Positions 61,078-64,000 of a DNA stretch of 64,000 nt are shown piece by piece. The notes beneath the pieces are model-generated. The model was not told the DNA's origin. It was given only the letters and a program-made list of their open reading frames with translations, and searched no databases. Source of the stretch: Crocinitomicaceae bacterium (GTDB lineage: Bacteria; Bacteroidota; Bacteroidia; Flavobacteriales_D; Crocinitomicaceae); contig JAGQYP010000011.1 in assembly GCA_020436025.1 (NCBI GenBank), positions 1 to 64,000 of the forward strand, written 5' to 3'. Both the position numbers and the translations under genes were made by a program. Every line of letters starts with the position of its first letter. The stretch's first letter is position 1.

Positions 61078-63486
61078 ATGAAGTTAAGGCTAAGTATCAT
61101 ATTTCTATTTTTCTTTGTACTCTCCTATTCTCAGGAAAAGTATACTATCAGCGGTACTTTATCCGATCAATCCAATGGAGAAAGTTTGATTGGAGCCACT
61201 ATTCAAATTGCGGGGACGGGGAAAGGAACTGTCACGAATACTTACGGATTTTATTCAATCACATTACCAGAAGGAACTTACAAACTTCAATTTTCATTTG
61301 TTGGTTATCAAACTATTGACAAAGAAATTGAACTCAATAAAAATGAAGTTCTGAATATCGAACTACCCCTTGAAACAGAAATCATTCAAGAAGTTGAAGT
61401 TCGTGCAGAAGCAGAAGACGGCAATGTACGAGACGCGAATATTGGTCAGGTTTCTCTTGAAATTGAGAAAATTAAAACGCTTCCAGCTTTCTTAGGTGAA
61501 GTAGATGTGGTAAAAACTCTGCAATTGCTTCCTGGAGTTTCTTCTACAAATGAAGGGTCTCAAGGATTTTACGTCCGAGGAGGAGGTCCGGATCAAAACA
61601 TGGTATTATTAGATGAAGCCGTTGTATACAATGCCTCTCACCTATTCGGATTCTTTTCAGTATTCAATTCTGATGCGGTTAAAAATGTGAATTTGATCAA
61701 AGGAGGAATACCTGCCAAATTTGGAGGAAGATTAGCCTCTGTGCTTGAAATCAATATGAATGAAGGGAATAATAAACGTTGGGGGGTTAAAGGAGGATTA
61801 GGATTAATTTCTTCTCGACTTACTGTTGAAGGCCCCTTAAAGAAAGACAAAGGTTCAATCATCTTATCAGGTAGAAGAACTTATATCGATATTTTAATGA
61901 AACCATTTATCCCAAAGAGTTCCCCTTTTAATGGTTCAAGTTATTTCTTTTATGATTTGAATTTGAAAATGAATTATCGAATCACGGATAAAGACAAAAT
62001 CTACATTAGTGGATATTACGGCAAAGATGTGTTTCGATTTGTAGATTCTGACGCGGGTTTTGACGTAAAAATGCCTTGGGGAAATGGAATTGGGGCGTTT
62101 AGATGGAATCACAGCTTTAATGGGAAATTATTCATGAATTTATCGGCCACTTATTCGAATTATCAATTTTCTTTTGAATCGGAACAAGACGGTTTTAATT
62201 TAAAGTTACTCTCTCGAAACCAAGACATTGGTGGGAAACTGGACTTTACTTATATCCCAAATTACAGACATCGTATTGAAGCTGGTGCACATTACACTTA
62301 TCACATTTTTCAGCCTCAAAATGTATCAGCAAATCAGGATACGATCGTATTTGAAACCGGAGAGGTTCAGAAGTACCTTTCCCATGAAGTAGCATTTTAT
62401 ATTCAAGATGAAATTGATATTACAGAATGGTTCCGCGCGAATATTGGTTTGCGATACAGTCAATATTATTTCACTGGCTCCTTCAATAGATACGTGAAAA
62501 ACGGAATTGGTGTACAAGACTCCGTTATTCATTACAAACCAAACGAACTTATTCGATTTTACCATGGTTTAGAACCAAGATTATCTATGCGTTTTCTCTT
62601 GAATAAATGGTCCTCCATTAAGGCCGGATTTAATTACAACTATCAATACGTTCATTTGGCTTCCTTGAGTTCCGTTTCTTTACCTACAGACACCTGGTTT
62701 CTTACAACGGACAAGGCTCCACCACAAAAAGGATGGCAAGCCTCATTGGGATATTTCTTCAATTTTTGGAAAAATAATTTCGAGGCAAGTGTTGAAGTTT
62801 ACTATAAAGACATGAGAAATCTTGTGGAATACGCCCCTGGGACATTGCCAGAAGACAATTTAAATGACAATGTAGATAATCTTTTGATTTATGGTCGAGG
62901 TTATTCTGTAGGAGCGGAATTCTTCCTGAAAAAAGTTAAAGGAAAATTTACCGGATGGATTGGGTATACCCTGGCTTGGACCAACAGGATTTTTGATGAA
63001 ATCAACAATGGAAATCCATATCCAGCTAAATACGACAGAAGACATGATCTTTCTGTTGTGCTTTCTTACCAGATCACTCCTCAATGGAATGTCTCCTCCA
63101 CATTCATTTATGCCACAGGAAACACTATGACCATGCCACAGGGTTGGTATTTACACGAAGGAAATGTTTTGTATGAATATGGTGATTACAATCAAACCAG
63201 AATGGATCCTTACCATAGACTAGATATTGCGTTTACATGGTTTGACAAGCCATTCAAAATGAAGAGAAATAAAGAAACTGGGGAAAAGGAAAAAATTAAG
63301 CGCAAATTGAGAAACTCTGTTACCGTTAGTGTTTACAATCTTTACAATAGAGCAAACCCCTACTTTTTGTATTTTGATTCTCAGGGAGATCCTTTATCTG
63401 GGAATGGTGGTAGTTTTACAATTAAAGCCAAGCAAGTTTCCCTTTTCCCAATCCTCCCATCAGTAACATGGAATTTTAAATTTTAG
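61078..63486 (+). CDS. TonB-dependent outer-membrane receptor
   Basis: An 802-aa receptor. A signal peptide (MKLRLSIIFLFFFVLSYSQ) is followed by a carboxypeptidase-regulatory-like domain (about 22-110, ISGTLSDQSNGESLIGATI), a plug domain (about 115-230, with GFYVRGGGPDQNMVLLDEAVVYN) and a 22-strand-type beta barrel ending NFKF with C-terminal aromatic residue. It imports a ligand that cannot be read from sequence. It is too short for SusC and is paired with a DUF4249 lipoprotein rather than SusD. The stop abuts the ATG of that gene. Confidence 0.93.
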   Translation: MKLRLSIIFLFFFVLSYSQEKYTISGTLSDQSNGESLIGATIQIAGTGKGTVTNTYGFYSITLPEGTYKLQFSFVGYQTIDKEIELNKNEVLNIELPLETEIIQEVEVRAEAEDGNVRDANIGQVSLEIEKIKTLPAFLGEVDVVKTLQLLPGVSSTNEGSQGFYVRGGGPDQNMVLLDEAVVYNASHLFGFFSVFNSDAVKNVNLIKGGIPAKFGGRLASVLEINMNEGNNKRWGVKGGLGLISSRLTVEGPLKKDKGSIILSGRRTYIDILMKPFIPKSSPFNGSSYFFYDLNLKMNYRITDKDKIYISGYYGKDVFRFVDSDAGFDVKMPWGNGIGAFRWNHSFNGKLFMNLSATYSNYQFSFESEQDGFNLKLLSRNQDIGGKLDFTYIPNYRHRIEAGAHYTYHIFQPQNVSANQDTIVFETGEVQKYLSHEVAFYIQDEIDITEWFRANIGLRYSQYYFTGSFNRYVKNGIGVQDSVIHYKPNELIRFYHGLEPRLSMRFLLNKWSSIKAGFNYNYQYVHLASLSSVSLPTDTWFLTTDKAPPQKGWQASLGYFFNFWKNNFEASVEVYYKDMRNLVEYAPGTLPEDNLNDNVDNLLIYGRGYSVGAEFFLKKVKGKFTGWIGYTLAWTNRIFDEINNGNPYPAKYDRRHDLSVVLSYQITPQWNVSSTFIYATGNTMTMPQGWYLHEGNVLYEYGDYNQTRMDPYHRLDIAFTWFDKPFKMKRNKETGEKEKIKRKLRNSVTVSVYNLYNRANPYFLYFDSQGDPLSGNGGSFTIKAKQVSLFPILPSVTWNFKF

Positions 63487-64000
63487 ATGAAAAAATTACT
63501 ATACATATTTTCTTTGGCGCTTCTAGTTACTAGTTGTGTAAAGGATATTACCATCGATTTACCTCCTTATCAGCCAAAAATTGTAGTTGAAGGAAAAATT
63601 GAACCTGGTTACCCTCCTTTTGTTTTGCTTTCCAACAGTTTAGATTTATTCGCTTCAACAAGTGTTGCTGACTTGGAGAACAATTTCATTACAGACGCTC
63701 AGGTTTTTGTAAACAATGGTGTGGATACTGTTCAACTGATTTTGATTTGTACTGATTCAATTCCTGCTCAATACCAACCTATTGTTGCCGAACTTTTAGG
63801 TTATTCTCCATCGGAATTGCAAAACGTGAATATTTGTGCTTACTCTACATTTGACCCAAATTGGTTTGGTGTAGTAGGAACAACCTACAATTTAGAAATC
63901 TTCCACAATGGAGAAGTTTTTAGATCTACTACAGATCTATTATTTCCTGTCCCCTTAGATTCTGCTTATTTTGCCGAAAGACCTTCACTGCCAGGATTTG
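63487..64000 (+). CDS. DUF4249 lipoprotein, N-terminal part (cut by window edge)
   Basis: The frame runs open from ATG 63487 to the window end (171 codons). A lipoprotein signal peptide (MKKLLYIFSLALLVTSC, lipidated Cys at 17) is followed by VKDITIDLPPYQPKIVVEGKIEPGYPP, the start typical of DUF4249, and beta-rich sequence. In Bacteroidota DUF4249 genes commonly follow a TonB-dependent receptor of this type, as here, directly after its stop. It probably helps the receptor at the outer membrane; the ligand is unknown. Confidence 0.85.
   Translation, partial: MKKLLYIFSLALLVTSCVKDITIDLPPYQPKIVVEGKIEPGYPPFVLLSNSLDLFASTSVADLENNFITDAQVFVNNGVDTVQLILICTDSIPAQYQPIVAELLGYSPSELQNVNICAYSTFDPNWFGVVGTTYNLEIFHNGEVFRSTTDLLFPVPLDSAYFAERPSLPGF

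Overview
The window reads as chromosomal core sequence from a low-GC member of the Bacteroidota, most likely Flavobacteriia and probably a marine or aquatic lineage. Evidence: a DnaE with a proofreading exonuclease fused at its N-terminus; Na+-translocating NADH:quinone reductase; a type IX secretion (T9SS) plug protein; a TonB-dependent receptor with a carboxypeptidase-regulatory-like N-terminus paired with a DUF4249 lipoprotein; OmpA/PD40/TPR envelope proteins; single-chain PurL; and -7 promoter elements of the Bacteroidota form TAnnTTTG. The genus cannot be fixed from the sequence alone. There is no prophage, integrase, transposase or CRISPR array, and no rRNA.

Layout. 1-5.8 kb (minus strand): a truncated unknown gene, an unknown 161-aa protein, mnmE, a secreted protein, then a tightly coupled trio (FAD oxidoreductase, AlkB-like dioxygenase, Crp/Fnr regulator) and a small Cys-rich lipoprotein. 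5.9-14.6 kb: dnaE, a divergent S9 glutamyl-endopeptidase-like peptidase, a DUF4328 membrane protein and two paralogous lipoproteins. 14.8-20.8 kb: purL, a pair of hairpin repeats, dinB, a membrane protein and a PAP2 phosphatase. 20.8-24.3 kb: a tRNA-maturation operon (tsaC, cca, ttcA) ending in a DUF2064 protein, plus an unannotated 52-aa ORF. 24.4-24.6 kb: an AT-rich repeat island. 24.6-37 kb: patatin-DUF389-YciH operon, topoisomerase IV (parE-parC), a TerB-DnaJ membrane protein and htpG. 37-42.3 kb: TPR and PorE-like OmpA proteins, apaG and the T9SS plug protein. 42.4-48.4 kb: the complete nqrABCDEF operon with a recognisable promoter and terminator.

48.4-51.9 kb (minus strand) is an ECF sigma operon: sigma factor, a single-pass membrane protein with a large periplasmic domain, and three short secreted proteins sharing a Gly-Thr-Ile start motif, all with overlapping ends. 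52.2-59.4 kb: thiolase, ribBA, two GT4 glycosyltransferases, an LptF/LptG permease and a START-like protein. 59.7-60.06 kb: a tRNA with a CAT anticodon followed by two decayed copies of its 3' half, each broken by short GC-rich palindromes and each still followed by an intact hairpin terminator. 60.1-64 kb: a formylglycine-generating-enzyme-fold secreted protein, a TonB-dependent receptor and a truncated DUF4249 lipoprotein.

Most of the window is housekeeping. The least ordinary pieces are the palindrome-invaded tRNA remnants, the ECF sigma operon with its three small paralogs, the oxidoreductase-AlkB-Crp trio, and the interspersed hairpin and repeat islands. TTG and GTG starts are used repeatedly, often where genes overlap.
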